Source: Mesonia sp. K7
GTDB taxonomy: Bacteria; Bacteroidota; Bacteroidia; Flavobacteriales; Flavobacteriaceae
NCBI RefSeq assembly: GCF_003233725.1
Contig: NZ_QKQV01000007.1
Coordinates: 1 to 64,000 of the forward strand
DNA: 64,000 nt
Reading direction: 5' to 3'
Below the pieces are notes generated by a model. The model saw only the letters and a program-made list of their open reading frames with translations. It did not search any database and was not told where the DNA came from. The first letter of the stretch is position 1. Each line of letters starts with the position of its first letter. The position numbers and the translations under genes are program-made. This document shows positions 44,973-53,819 of the stretch, piece by piece.

Positions 44973-46181
44973 ATGATAAAATTTGCACTAATCAAAGAAC
45001 GAAAAACACCACCAGATAGAAGAGTCGTATTTTCTCCACAAAAATTACAAGAATTAAAGTCAAAGTTTCCTGATTGTGAGATTTTAGTAGAATCTTCAGC
45101 TATTAGAGTATTTTCTGATAAAGCTTATGAAGAAGCAGGATTTAAAGTAACAAGTGATGTTTCTGATTGTGATGTTTTGCTGGGCGTCAAAGAAGTGCCC
45201 ATCGAAGCCTTAATACCCGACAAAAAATATTTTTTCTTTTCGCACACCATCAAAGAGCAACCTTATAACAGGGATTTGTTGCGAGCCATTCTCGATAAAA
45301 ATATCGAACTCTACGATCACGAAACCATTGTAGACGAGCGAGGTAATCGACTCATCGGTTTTGGTCGTTATGCGGGAATTGTCGGTGCCTACAATGGTTT
45401 TCGAGCATTGGGTTTGCGTGACGGTTTGTTTGATTTGCCTAAGGTAGAAAATTTACCGGATTACACTTCCGTGAAAAAAGAGCTGTCGCGAATACAGCTT
45501 CCGAACCTAAAAATTTTATTGACAGGCTCTGGAAAAGTAGCTTATGGAGCGAAAGAAATTCTGGATTACCTTAATATCAAAAAAGTGGGTATTGAAAGTT
45601 ATTTGTCTGATAATTTTGATGAGCCTGTGTATTGTATGGTTGATGTGTTGGATTACAACAAGCGAAAAGACGGTCAACTATTAGATAAATATGATTTTTA
45701 CAATAATCCGACAGCTTATGAAAGTGATTTTATGCGTTTTGCTAAAGTAACCGATTATTTTATAGCGGGGCACTTTTACGATCAAGATGCACCTTTTTTG
45801 TTTACAAGAGAAGATGCAAAAAGAAAAGACTTTAACATCAATCTTATTGCTGATGTGAGCTGTGATATCGATGGTCCAGTAGCGTCAACCATAAGACCAT
45901 CGACAATTGCTGAGCCTTTTTATGGCTATCATCCTAAAACTGAAAACGAAGTTGAATATAATGATCCTAAAGCGATTACGGTTATGGCGGTAGATAATTT
46001 ACCTTGTGAATTGCCTAAAGATGCAAGTGAAGGCTTTGGAGAAATGTTTTTACAACATGTCATTCCTGCTTTTTTTAATAATGATAAAGATGGTATTTTA
46101 AAGAGAGCAAAAATCACCGAGAATGGTCAACTCACTCAAAGATTTTCATATTTGCAAAATTACGTTGATGGAAAAAATTAA
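44973..46181 (+). CDS. Saccharopine dehydrogenase-like NAD(P)-dependent oxidoreductase
   Basis: A 402-aa protein of the alanine dehydrogenase / saccharopine dehydrogenase (Lys1-type) fold. The N-terminus reads FALIKERKTPPDRRVVFSP, like the substrate domain of that fold. A dinucleotide-binding stretch, KILLTGSGKVAYGAKEIL, sits near residues 180-197, followed by DVSCDIDGPVASTIRPSTI, the family's conserved block. MurE here uses meso-DAP, so a fungal-type lysine pathway is unlikely and the true substrate is open. It overlaps the next gene by 14 bases. Confidence 0.82.
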   Translation: MIKFALIKERKTPPDRRVVFSPQKLQELKSKFPDCEILVESSAIRVFSDKAYEEAGFKVTSDVSDCDVLLGVKEVPIEALIPDKKYFFFSHTIKEQPYNRDLLRAILDKNIELYDHETIVDERGNRLIGFGRYAGIVGAYNGFRALGLRDGLFDLPKVENLPDYTSVKKELSRIQLPNLKILLTGSGKVAYGAKEILDYLNIKKVGIESYLSDNFDEPVYCMVDVLDYNKRKDGQLLDKYDFYNNPTAYESDFMRFAKVTDYFIAGHFYDQDAPFLFTREDAKRKDFNINLIADVSCDIDGPVASTIRPSTIAEPFYGYHPKTENEVEYNDPKAITVMAVDNLPCELPKDASEGFGEMFLQHVIPAFFNNDKDGILKRAKITENGQLTQRFSYLQNYVDGKN

Positions 46182-47013
46182 GTTTCTAATCTTATTAGTT
46201 TTACTTAGTAGTTGTGCGAGTAAGAAAATCCCTGAAAAGAAAACAATAACGCTTCTAAATTATAATATAAGGTATGCACAAGAAGATGTAGGTGATATAA
46301 GTTGGAGTAATAGAAATGTTAACTTTTTACAGCTTATAAAAGACAATCCTGCTGAGATCTATTTGTTTCAGGAGCCTACAAAAGATCAAGTCTTTTTTTT
46401 GGAAAATCAATTTCCTGCATTTCATCTTATTGAGAATGGATTAAGGCCTTTTGATTCTTTGTCAACCCATAATGTGATGTTGATTCATGAAAGTCTAAAA
46501 ATTATAAAACATGATGCTTTTTGGCTTTCCGAAACTCCGGATAAAATCTCAAGAGGCTGGGATGCCTCTACCGAAAGAATCTGTCAATATGTTTTAGTGA
46601 AAGATAAGATTAGCAAAAAAGAGTTTTATGTGTTTAATGTTCATTTAGACCGTAAAGGGGAAGAGTCTAAAAGAAAAAGTCTTGAGCTAATTAAGCAGAA
46701 GGCTAAAGAAATTAATACAAAAAACTTACCCATTTTTATAGGTGGGGATTTCAACTCTATGGAACACACGAGTCAAATCCAAGATTTTAAAGATTTCCTA
46801 AGAGATAGTAAAGAAGTGTCTTTGACACCGCCAAAGGGACCCTCAGGAACATTTAATTTTTTTGATGTTAACCGAGAAAATTTCCCTTACCGCATAGATT
46901 ATATTTTTGTATCAGACAGTATTAAAGTTAAGAAATATGAAGTGATTGATACAAAGTACAATAATCAATTTCCATCCGATCATTTTCCTGTAAAAATAGA
47001 AGTGGAGTTTTAA
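46168..47013 (+). CDS. Endonuclease/exonuclease/phosphatase family lipoprotein
   Basis: A 281-aa member of the EEP superfamily, with a lipoprotein signal peptide (lipobox LSSC) at about residues 13-16. Motifs in order: LNYNIRYAQED, FQEP (metal-binding Glu), FNVHLDR, GGDFNS (Asp/Asn) and SDHFPV (catalytic His) near the C-terminus. It would act outside the cytoplasm on a phosphodiester or phosphomonoester; the substrate is unknown. The ATG at 46168 is chosen because an earlier in-frame start at 46123 lies inside the preceding gene and would mask the signal peptide. Confidence 0.88.
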   Translation: MEKIKFLILLVLLSSCASKKIPEKKTITLLNYNIRYAQEDVGDISWSNRNVNFLQLIKDNPAEIYLFQEPTKDQVFFLENQFPAFHLIENGLRPFDSLSTHNVMLIHESLKIIKHDAFWLSETPDKISRGWDASTERICQYVLVKDKISKKEFYVFNVHLDRKGEESKRKSLELIKQKAKEINTKNLPIFIGGDFNSMEHTSQIQDFKDFLRDSKEVSLTPPKGPSGTFNFFDVNRENFPYRIDYIFVSDSIKVKKYEVIDTKYNNQFPSDHFPVKIEVEF

Positions 47014-47828
47014 AACTTATGAATGGTTTGTCTAATTGCGACTAAATGAGAAAGCAATTTTTCTAGGTGTTTTAGATCGAGCATATTGGCGCCATCACTT
47101 TTGGCGTTTGCTGGATCACAGTGTGTTTCGATAAATAAACCATCGACATTATTCACCACACCAGCTCTAGCAATGGTTTCAATCATATCAGGTCTTCCAC
47201 CGGTTACGCCAGAGCTTTGGTTAGGTTGTTGTAACGAGTGGGTAATGTCTAAAACCACAGGAGCATATTGTTGCATGGTCGGAATTCCACGATAATCTAC
47301 AATCATATCTTGGTAACCAAACATCGTACCTCGATCGGTTACCATCACTTGGTTATTTTTGCTGTCGGTTACTTTTTTAACCGCATGTTGCATACTTTCA
47401 GGACTCATAAATTGTCCTTTTTTAAGGTTAACCACTCTACCCGTTTCCGCAGCAGCAACCACCAAATCGGTTTGACGCACCAAAAAAGCGGGAATCTGTA
47501 AGACATCTACATATTCCGCAGCCATTTTTGCATCTTCGCTTTCATGAATGTCTGTTACTGTAGGGATATGAAAAGTTTCGGAAACCTTACGAAGAATTTT
47601 TAACGCCTTTTCATCACCAATACCTGTAAAACTGTCAATACGGCTGCGGTTTGCTTTCTTAAAACTTCCTTTAAAAATATAGGGTATTTTTAAATCGTCT
47701 GTAATTTTTACTACGCGTTCTGCAATACGCAGAGCCATTTCTTCCCCTTCAATGGCACAAGGCCCAGAAAGTAAAAAGAAGTTGTTGCTGTTGGTATGTT
47801 TTAACTGTGGGATTTTATCTAATTGCAT
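47010..47828 (-). CDS. kdsA: 3-deoxy-8-phosphooctulonate synthase (KDO-8-P synthase)
   Basis: Condenses arabinose 5-phosphate with phosphoenolpyruvate to give KDO 8-phosphate, a precursor of the LPS inner core. The 272-aa product has the family's FFLLSGPCAIEGEEMALRIAE start, GSFKKANRSR (phosphate binding) and TDRGTMFGYQDMIVD, and ends within DGANMLDLKHLEKLL. It implies a KDO-containing LPS, consistent with the glycosyltransferase block that follows. A TATCTTTG -7 box is at 47848-47855 (minus strand). Confidence 0.95.
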   Translation of the reverse strand: MQLDKIPQLKHTNSNNFFLLSGPCAIEGEEMALRIAERVVKITDDLKIPYIFKGSFKKANRSRIDSFTGIGDEKALKILRKVSETFHIPTVTDIHESEDAKMAAEYVDVLQIPAFLVRQTDLVVAAAETGRVVNLKKGQFMSPESMQHAVKKVTDSKNNQVMVTDRGTMFGYQDMIVDYRGIPTMQQYAPVVLDITHSLQQPNQSSGVTGGRPDMIETIARAGVVNNVDGLFIETHCDPANAKSDGANMLDLKHLEKLLSHLVAIRQTIHKF

Positions 47829-47847
47829 CTTGCTCTATTTGATAAGA

Positions 47848-47855
47848 CAAAGATA
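47848..47855 (-). promoter_or_regulatory. -7 box of kdsA
   Basis: Minus-strand TATCTTTG matches TAnnTTTG, 20 bases upstream of the kdsA start. Confidence 0.5.
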
Positions 47856-47958
47856 AGTTTTTATCACTAAAGTCGGTTGAAAGTTAACTTTATGATATGT
47901 AGTTGTTTCAGAAACATAAAAATGCTTTTTTCTGTAATGTTTATATCAAAATAAAGAC

Positions 47959-47966
47959 TACATTTG
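47959..47966 (+). promoter_or_regulatory. -7 box of typA
   Basis: TACATTTG matches TAnnTTTG, 26 bases before the typA ATG. No -33 TTG at consensus spacing. Confidence 0.55.
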
Positions 47967-47992
47967 CACGCTTTTAAAAGAGGGCTCAGATT

Positions 47993-49792
47993 ATGACTAA
48001 AATCAAAAACATTGCAATTATTGCGCACGTAGACCACGGTAAAACTACTTTGGTAGATAAAATTATGTATCACTGTCAGTTGTTCCGTGAAAACGAAAAC
48101 ACGGGTGATCTTATTTTAGATAACAACGATTTAGAACGTGAAAGAGGGATTACCATCACTTCTAAGAACGTCTCGGTAACCTATAAAGATACCAAGATTA
48201 ATATTATCGATACACCTGGTCACGCCGATTTTGGAGGTGAAGTAGAGCGTGTTCTAAATATGGCAGATGGTGTTTTGTTGTTGGTTGATGCTTTTGAAGG
48301 ACCAATGCCACAAACGCGTTTTGTATTGCAAAAAGCCATTAGTTTGGGCTTAAAGCCTTGCGTGGTCGTGAATAAAGTAGATAAGGAAAACTGTACGCCA
48401 GAAGAAGTGCACGAAAAAGTTTTCGATTTGATGTTTGAGCTAGGAGCAGAAGAATGGCAATTAGACTTTCCAACAGTTTACGGTTCAGCAAAACAAAACT
48501 GGATGAGCGAAGATTGGAAAGTGAAAACCGAAAATATCGAACCATTGTTGGATATGGTTTTAGAACACATTCCGTCTCCAAAAATAGAAGAAGGAAATAC
48601 ACAATTGTTAATCACGTCGTTAGATTATTCTTCTTTTACAGGAAGAATCGCTATCGGTAGATTGCAACGTGGTGTTTTAAAAGAAGGGATGCCGGTTTCT
48701 TTGATAAAAAGAGATGGAAAGATTGTAAAGTCAAGAATAAAAGAATTACATACGTTTGAAGGTTTAGGAAGGAAGAAAGTAGCAGAGATTCAAGCGGGAG
48801 ATATCTGTGCTTTGGTAGGATTAGAAGGGTTTGAAATTGGCGATACGGTTGCCGATTTTGAAAATCCAGAAGCTTTAAAAACTATCGCCATCGATGAGCC
48901 AACGATGAGTATGTTGTTTACGATTAACGATTCGCCTTTCTTTGGGAAAGATGGTAAGTTTGTAACTTCACGCCATATCAAAGAACGTTTGACCAAAGAA
49001 TTGGAGAAAAACTTGGCCCTTCGCGTAGAAGAAACCGATAGTGCCGATAAATTTATGGTTTACGGTCGTGGGGTACTGCACTTATCGGTATTGATAGAAA
49101 CCATGCGTCGGGAAGGCTACGAGTTACAAATTGGTCAACCACAGGTAATCATTAAAAAAATTGATGGGGTCGAGTGTGAACCGGTAGAAGAATTAACGAT
49201 AGATTTACCAGAAGAAGTTTCTGGAAAAGCCGTAGAAATGGTAACCATGCGTAAAGGTGAAATGCTAAGTATGGAAGCCAAAGGTGATCGTATGGTTTGT
49301 GAGTTTATAATCCCATCACGCGGAATTATAGGTTTGCGTAACCAATTGCTTACCGCTACGGCTGGAGAAGCGATTATGGCACATCGTTTTAAAGAGTTTC
49401 AACCTTTAAAAGGAGGTATTCCAGAGCGTCTAAACGGAAGTTTAGTTTCTATGGAAAAAGGAACAGCCATTCCTTATTCGATAGATAAATTACAAGAAAG
49501 AGGAAAGTTCTTTATCGATCCAGGAGAAGATATTTACGAAGGTCAGGTCATTGGTGAGAATTCACGTCAAGACGATATGGTGGTGAATGTAACCAAAACC
49601 AAAAAACTGACCAACGTTCGTTCTGCAGGTGCCGATGATAAAGCTAAAATTGTTCCGGCGATTAAATTTAGTTTGGAAGAAGCTTTAGAATATATCCAAA
49701 AAGATGAATACGTAGAGGTGACTCCTAATCACTTGCGATTACGAAAAATTCTGCTGAAGGAAGTAGATCGAAAAAGAGCGAAAGCGATATAA
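47993..49792 (+). CDS. typA: Ribosome-associated GTPase TypA/BipA
   Basis: Translational GTPase of the EF-G family linked to stress responses and ribosome assembly. The 599-aa product has G1 AHVDHGKTTL near residues 11-20, the switch region RERGITITSKN, G3 DTPGHADFGGEV, G4 NKVDKE, then the EF-G-like domains and the BipA-specific C-terminal domain (GQVIGENSRQDDMVVNVTKTKKLTN). The length is normal for the family. A terminator follows directly. Confidence 0.96.
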   Translation: MTKIKNIAIIAHVDHGKTTLVDKIMYHCQLFRENENTGDLILDNNDLERERGITITSKNVSVTYKDTKINIIDTPGHADFGGEVERVLNMADGVLLLVDAFEGPMPQTRFVLQKAISLGLKPCVVVNKVDKENCTPEEVHEKVFDLMFELGAEEWQLDFPTVYGSAKQNWMSEDWKVKTENIEPLLDMVLEHIPSPKIEEGNTQLLITSLDYSSFTGRIAIGRLQRGVLKEGMPVSLIKRDGKIVKSRIKELHTFEGLGRKKVAEIQAGDICALVGLEGFEIGDTVADFENPEALKTIAIDEPTMSMLFTINDSPFFGKDGKFVTSRHIKERLTKELEKNLALRVEETDSADKFMVYGRGVLHLSVLIETMRREGYELQIGQPQVIIKKIDGVECEPVEELTIDLPEEVSGKAVEMVTMRKGEMLSMEAKGDRMVCEFIIPSRGIIGLRNQLLTATAGEAIMAHRFKEFQPLKGGIPERLNGSLVSMEKGTAIPYSIDKLQERGKFFIDPGEDIYEGQVIGENSRQDDMVVNVTKTKKLTNVRSAGADDKAKIVPAIKFSLEEALEYIQKDEYVEVTPNHLRLRKILLKEVDRKRAKAI

Positions 49793-49795
49793 GTT

Positions 49796-49827
49796 AAAAC
49801 CCGAAATGAAAGTTCCGGGTTTTTTTA
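49796..49827 (+). terminator. Terminator of typA
   Basis: AAACCCG and CGGGTTT form a 7-bp stem followed by a T run, starting four bases past the typA stop. Confidence 0.85.
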
Positions 49828-49877
49828 TACTTTTTCAAATCTGTGATTGTTGTATATTCGTATGACAACAACAAACA

Positions 49878-51170
49878 ATGATAAAATCCTTTTTCAATAA
49901 AAACAATTCATTAATTAAAGCTTCTTATTATAATGTTATTATTGTTATTGTAAAAGTAATCTCAGGGGTTATAACTTCAAATGTTTTAGCAAAAGTTGGT
50001 CCTTCTGGCTTTGCCATAATTGGAAACTTTCGGAACTTTATAGAAGGAGCTTCTAGTTTTACTGCAGAAGGTTATCAAAACGGGACTATTCGATATATTT
50101 CTGAAAATCAAAATAACAGCGTAAAACAAAAGCAATTGTTGGCAACTGTTTTTCAGTTGAGTTTAAGCTTTTCTATAATTGTAGGCCTTGTTCTTTTTTT
50201 GTTTTGTGATTTTTGGTCACAGATGGTTTTTCATCATCAAGAGTACAATAGCATTATAAAAATTACTGGTATTGGACTACCTTTTCTATCCTTCAACCTT
50301 TTACTGATATATATATTTAATGGATTTGAAAAGTATAAAAAACTAGCGATTCTCAATTCTATTTTAAGTTTGGGTAATATGGTTGTTACCGTTCTTTTAA
50401 CCATAGAATTTGGGTTAGAAGGGGCTTTATATGGAATAATACTTGGGCCTTTTTTTGTTTTTTTAATATTTCTAATCGTTTTAGGAGAACAACGAAACAT
50501 TTTACTTCACCTTTTTAAATTTCAATATTTTAAGTTCAATGTGGTCAGAAACCTAAGTAGCTATTTATTTATGGCTTTGTACTCTGTACTTATTGTGTCT
50601 TCATCATTTTTAATCATTAGAAATTTTATTATTGAGAAATTAGGTGCTGACCAAGCAGGTTATTGGGAGGCGATGAATAAAATATCTAGTTTTTATTTGA
50701 TGTTCTTTGTTAGCTTAACTACATTTTATTTGTTACCTAAATTTTCTAAAAGTAACCTGTTTTCCGAATTCATCGAAGAATGTAAACGGTTTTACAGCTT
50801 AATAATACCTGTAGTTGTTTTTGGGTTCATAGTTATTTATTTTCTTCGTTTTTTTGTTTTGGATATAGTTTTAAATAAAGACTTTTATCCAACAGAAGAA
50901 CTTTTTTTATGGAAATTGATAGGTGACTTTTTTAATATTTTATCACTTGTGCTTATCAAAAAAATACTTTCTAAAAAAAATGTAATAGCTTATTTAGTGA
51001 GTAACGGAATGTTAAACCTTATGTTTGTCATTTTTAGTTATTTTTTCTTGGATATTTTTGGTTTAGAAGGTGTGTTAAAAGCGCAGGCTTTAAGTTATTT
51101 TTTATATTTGTGGATAGTGGTTTTCTTTTTAAGAATCTATTTTAAAAAACAAAACAATAGCTTTGGATAG
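49878..51170 (+). CDS. Polysaccharide flippase (Wzx/MATE-like)
   Basis: A 430-aa integral membrane protein with about twelve membrane segments and little else. The N-terminal KASYYNVIIVIVKVISGVITSNVLAKVGPSGFAIIGNFRN is typical of O-antigen/teichoic-type flippases of the polysaccharide transport family. It would move lipid-linked sugar repeats across the inner membrane. Base composition is clearly more AT-rich than in typA next door. It opens a block of surface-glycan genes; its stop overlaps the next gene by eight bases. A variant -7 box TATATTCG is at 49853-49860. Confidence 0.85.
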   Translation: MIKSFFNKNNSLIKASYYNVIIVIVKVISGVITSNVLAKVGPSGFAIIGNFRNFIEGASSFTAEGYQNGTIRYISENQNNSVKQKQLLATVFQLSLSFSIIVGLVLFLFCDFWSQMVFHHQEYNSIIKITGIGLPFLSFNLLLIYIFNGFEKYKKLAILNSILSLGNMVVTVLLTIEFGLEGALYGIILGPFFVFLIFLIVLGEQRNILLHLFKFQYFKFNVVRNLSSYLFMALYSVLIVSSSFLIIRNFIIEKLGADQAGYWEAMNKISSFYLMFFVSLTTFYLLPKFSKSNLFSEFIEECKRFYSLIIPVVVFGFIVIYFLRFFVLDIVLNKDFYPTEELFLWKLIGDFFNILSLVLIKKILSKKNVIAYLVSNGMLNLMFVIFSYFFLDIFGLEGVLKAQALSYFLYLWIVVFFLRIYFKKQNNSFG

Positions 51171-52698
51171 GATTTTCAATATTGATGAAAAGAAATTATG
51201 TATACTGCTATTGTTTCCAATACTTATATCTTTCCTTTTAGAGTTAATTGTCGGGTTAAATAATACAAGCGGATTAAATCTTACAGAAAATTTTTTATTC
51301 GGGACGATCGTATTCTTTTTAACTAATATTTTTTCTAATAATCGTATTTTAAGAAAAATTGCTGTTGCGGGTGTTTTTTTATATTATTTATCTTTTGTCA
51401 TCGAGTCTGCAGTTTATCTTCTTTTTGAAACTCGAATAAACGCATCTTATATTTATGTTACTCTTAATACCAATGCTCAAGAAACTCTAGAATTTTCAGA
51501 AGTTTATTTCACTTATCAAATAGCGTGGCTTTTTTTATACTTAATTTCAATTACTCCAATTATTTCAAAAAAAATTTTCCGGAGAGAAACTTTAAGACTA
51601 AAGTTTAGTTTTCTAAGTTTTATCGTTATAGTAATAACGATCTTATTTTTAAAACTTTCTACACTGATTATTTATAACTTACCTTACACCGTTATAAAGT
51701 CTATTTCTCAGTACAAAGAGCAAATAGCGGCAATCAAAAACTTTAAAACAAACACACCAAAATTAGACCTAAAACACAAAACCAATAATGATTTGACTGT
51801 TGTTGTTATAGGTGAGTCTCTTTCAAGAAACCATATGAGTTTGTACGGTTATGATAGAAAAACCAATCTATTATTAGAAAGACAGAAAGATGAGATATGG
51901 GTTTATGACAATGTGATTTCACCTCATGTTTATACCACTGGTTCAATAAATAAAATTCTTACTTTCTCAAGCCATGAAAAAGAAGACGTTGCTACTTTAA
52001 TTTCCTATTTAAAAAGTGCTGAAAATCAAGTTTTATGGCTTTCAAACCAGCGACCAGTTGGATTTCATGATAATTTAGTTTCATTATTAGCATCTGAAGC
52101 AGATGAAACTTTGTTTTTAAACTACAATGAGTACCAATCAAAAACTAATTTTGATGAAATTTTATTACCTATTTATAAAGAAAAAATTTACAAACCTGGT
52201 AAAAAAGTAGTTTTTGTGCATCTTACAGGAAGTCATTATGACTATAAACTTCGATCTCCTGAAAAGCTAAAGAAATTTAATGAATACCTAAATGATGAAA
52301 AAAAATCAGTTGTTAATGCCTATGATAATTCGGTGATATATAATGACTTTATTATATCAGAAATTATAAATATAACACGAGAAGCCAACCTAAAAAGTAC
52401 AGTGGTTTATTTTTCTGATCATGGGGAAGAAGTTTATGATACTAAAGATTTCATTGGTCATTTTGAAAATAAACCAACCAGAAACATGTTCGAAGTTCCT
52501 TTTTTGATTTGGATGTCTAAGGATTTTGAAAAACCAGATGATTTTCAGTTTGATAGTGACCGATCCTTTATGTTAGATGATTTTCCACATAGTCTATTAC
52601 ACTTAATGGGGATTGAAGGAGATAAAATAAATAAAGAAAGAAGTATTTTTAGTAATTATTTTATAGAAAAAGATAGAGGAACATACGATAATTTATAA
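51163..52698 (+). CDS. EptA-like phosphoethanolamine transferase (sulfatase fold)
   Basis: A 511-aa membrane enzyme with about five N-terminal segments and a large periplasmic alkaline-phosphatase-like domain (about residues 205-500). Metal and active-site motifs: VVVIGESLSRNHMSLYGY (Glu ligand), the YTTGS segment holding the candidate nucleophile Thr, FSDHGEEVYD (Asp/His) and GHFENKPTRNMFEVPF (His). It is related to enzymes that add phosphoethanolamine to lipid A or core sugars. The target here is not known. The start is TTG at 51163, inside the flippase gene. Confidence 0.85.
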   Translation: MDRIFNIDEKKLCILLLFPILISFLLELIVGLNNTSGLNLTENFLFGTIVFFLTNIFSNNRILRKIAVAGVFLYYLSFVIESAVYLLFETRINASYIYVTLNTNAQETLEFSEVYFTYQIAWLFLYLISITPIISKKIFRRETLRLKFSFLSFIVIVITILFLKLSTLIIYNLPYTVIKSISQYKEQIAAIKNFKTNTPKLDLKHKTNNDLTVVVIGESLSRNHMSLYGYDRKTNLLLERQKDEIWVYDNVISPHVYTTGSINKILTFSSHEKEDVATLISYLKSAENQVLWLSNQRPVGFHDNLVSLLASEADETLFLNYNEYQSKTNFDEILLPIYKEKIYKPGKKVVFVHLTGSHYDYKLRSPEKLKKFNEYLNDEKKSVVNAYDNSVIYNDFIISEIINITREANLKSTVVYFSDHGEEVYDTKDFIGHFENKPTRNMFEVPFLIWMSKDFEKPDDFQFDSDRSFMLDDFPHSLLHLMGIEGDKINKERSIFSNYFIEKDRGTYDNL

Positions 52699-52700
52699 TA

Positions 52701-53819
52701 GTGAATACAAAGAAAATATGCATACTGGTAGAACAACTCAATAAAGGAGGTGCGGAACGAGCTTCAGGTCTTATTTCTTCTATTCTTTCTGGTTTAGGCT
52801 ATCAAGTTTTTATTTTTATTTTTTTTGATGATACTGGTTATCCTTATGAGGGTAAACTAATAAATTTAGGGAAGCATGAGGATGGTTCAAGGTCTTTCAA
52901 ATCTAAATATGGAAGATACAAACAACTTCATATTGAACTTAAAGAAATAAATCCAGATTTAATATTAGATTTTAGGATGAAAAATTTTTTGCTAAGAGAA
53001 ATATTATTAAATCTGATAGTTTTTAAGTATCCTATCATAAACATGGTTCGTAGTTATAAGCTAGATTGGTATTTTTCTAAACCAAAGCCTCTATCATTTT
53101 TAATTTATAGAAATTATACAAAAATTATTTCGGTTTCTAAGGCGATTTCAATGAAAATAAAAAAGGATTATGGATTTTCAAACGTTGCAACAATTTACAA
53201 TGCTGTAGATATACAAAGAATTAGTAGTGAGTCTAAAAAACAAAAATTAAGAATAGAAGGAGACTATATACTAGCTGTTGGAAGATTTGATAAAAACAAA
53301 CAATTCAAAAACTTAATTGAGTCTTACGCAAAGAGTCACTTGGTAAGACCTAAAATAAAACTTCTTATTCTCGGAGAAGGAACAGAAGCTGAAAATCTTA
53401 AAAAGAAAATAAAAGCATTACGTCTTGAAAGTTTGGTTAATTTAGTTCCTTTTCAGGAAAACCCTTTTGTCTATATGAAATCTGCCAAGTTTTTAGTGCT
53501 TTCTAGTAAACATGAGGGTTTCCCTAACGTAATTATAGAAGCACTTGCTTGTGGAGCTCCAGTAGTTTCTTTTGACTGTGAAACAGGACCAAACGAAATT
53601 ATTGAAGACAGAAAAAATGGGTTATTGGTAGAAAATCAAAATTTTGAAGCTTTAACGGAAGCTATGAATAATATGGTTTTTGATAAAGAGCTGTATCAAA
53701 CCTGTAAAGAAAATAGCAAACAAAGTATAGAACGATTTTCGTTAGAAAATATCAAAGAAGATTGGCGTAAACTTTTTGATGATATTTTTAGTAAGGATGA
53801 ACGTGAACCCCTTTCTTAA
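52701..53819 (+). CDS. Glycosyltransferase family 4 protein
   Basis: A 372-aa GT-B glycosyltransferase. The N-terminus has VEQLNKGGAERASGLISSIL. The donor-binding half shows AVGRFDKNKQFKNLIESYAK, LLILGEGTEAENL and the E-x7-E region (SKHEGFPNVIIEALACGAPVVSFDCETGPNEII). It would extend a surface glycan in the cytoplasm; donor and acceptor cannot be read. The start is GTG at 52701, two bases after the preceding stop. Its 3' end overlaps the convergent GT2 gene by 32 bases. Confidence 0.88.
   Translation: MNTKKICILVEQLNKGGAERASGLISSILSGLGYQVFIFIFFDDTGYPYEGKLINLGKHEDGSRSFKSKYGRYKQLHIELKEINPDLILDFRMKNFLLREILLNLIVFKYPIINMVRSYKLDWYFSKPKPLSFLIYRNYTKIISVSKAISMKIKKDYGFSNVATIYNAVDIQRISSESKKQKLRIEGDYILAVGRFDKNKQFKNLIESYAKSHLVRPKIKLLILGEGTEAENLKKKIKALRLESLVNLVPFQENPFVYMKSAKFLVLSSKHEGFPNVIIEALACGAPVVSFDCETGPNEIIEDRKNGLLVENQNFEALTEAMNNMVFDKELYQTCKENSKQSIERFSLENIKEDWRKLFDDIFSKDEREPLS

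Noticed and set aside
46123-46167. Upstream start of the endonuclease/exonuclease/phosphatase protein
   Set aside because: It lies inside the preceding gene and would hide a clear lipoprotein signal peptide.
53788-53819. Overlap of two convergent glycosyltransferase genes as a sign of a frameshift or misassembly
   Set aside because: Both proteins are of normal length with intact motifs; a 32-base tail-to-tail overlap is acceptable.
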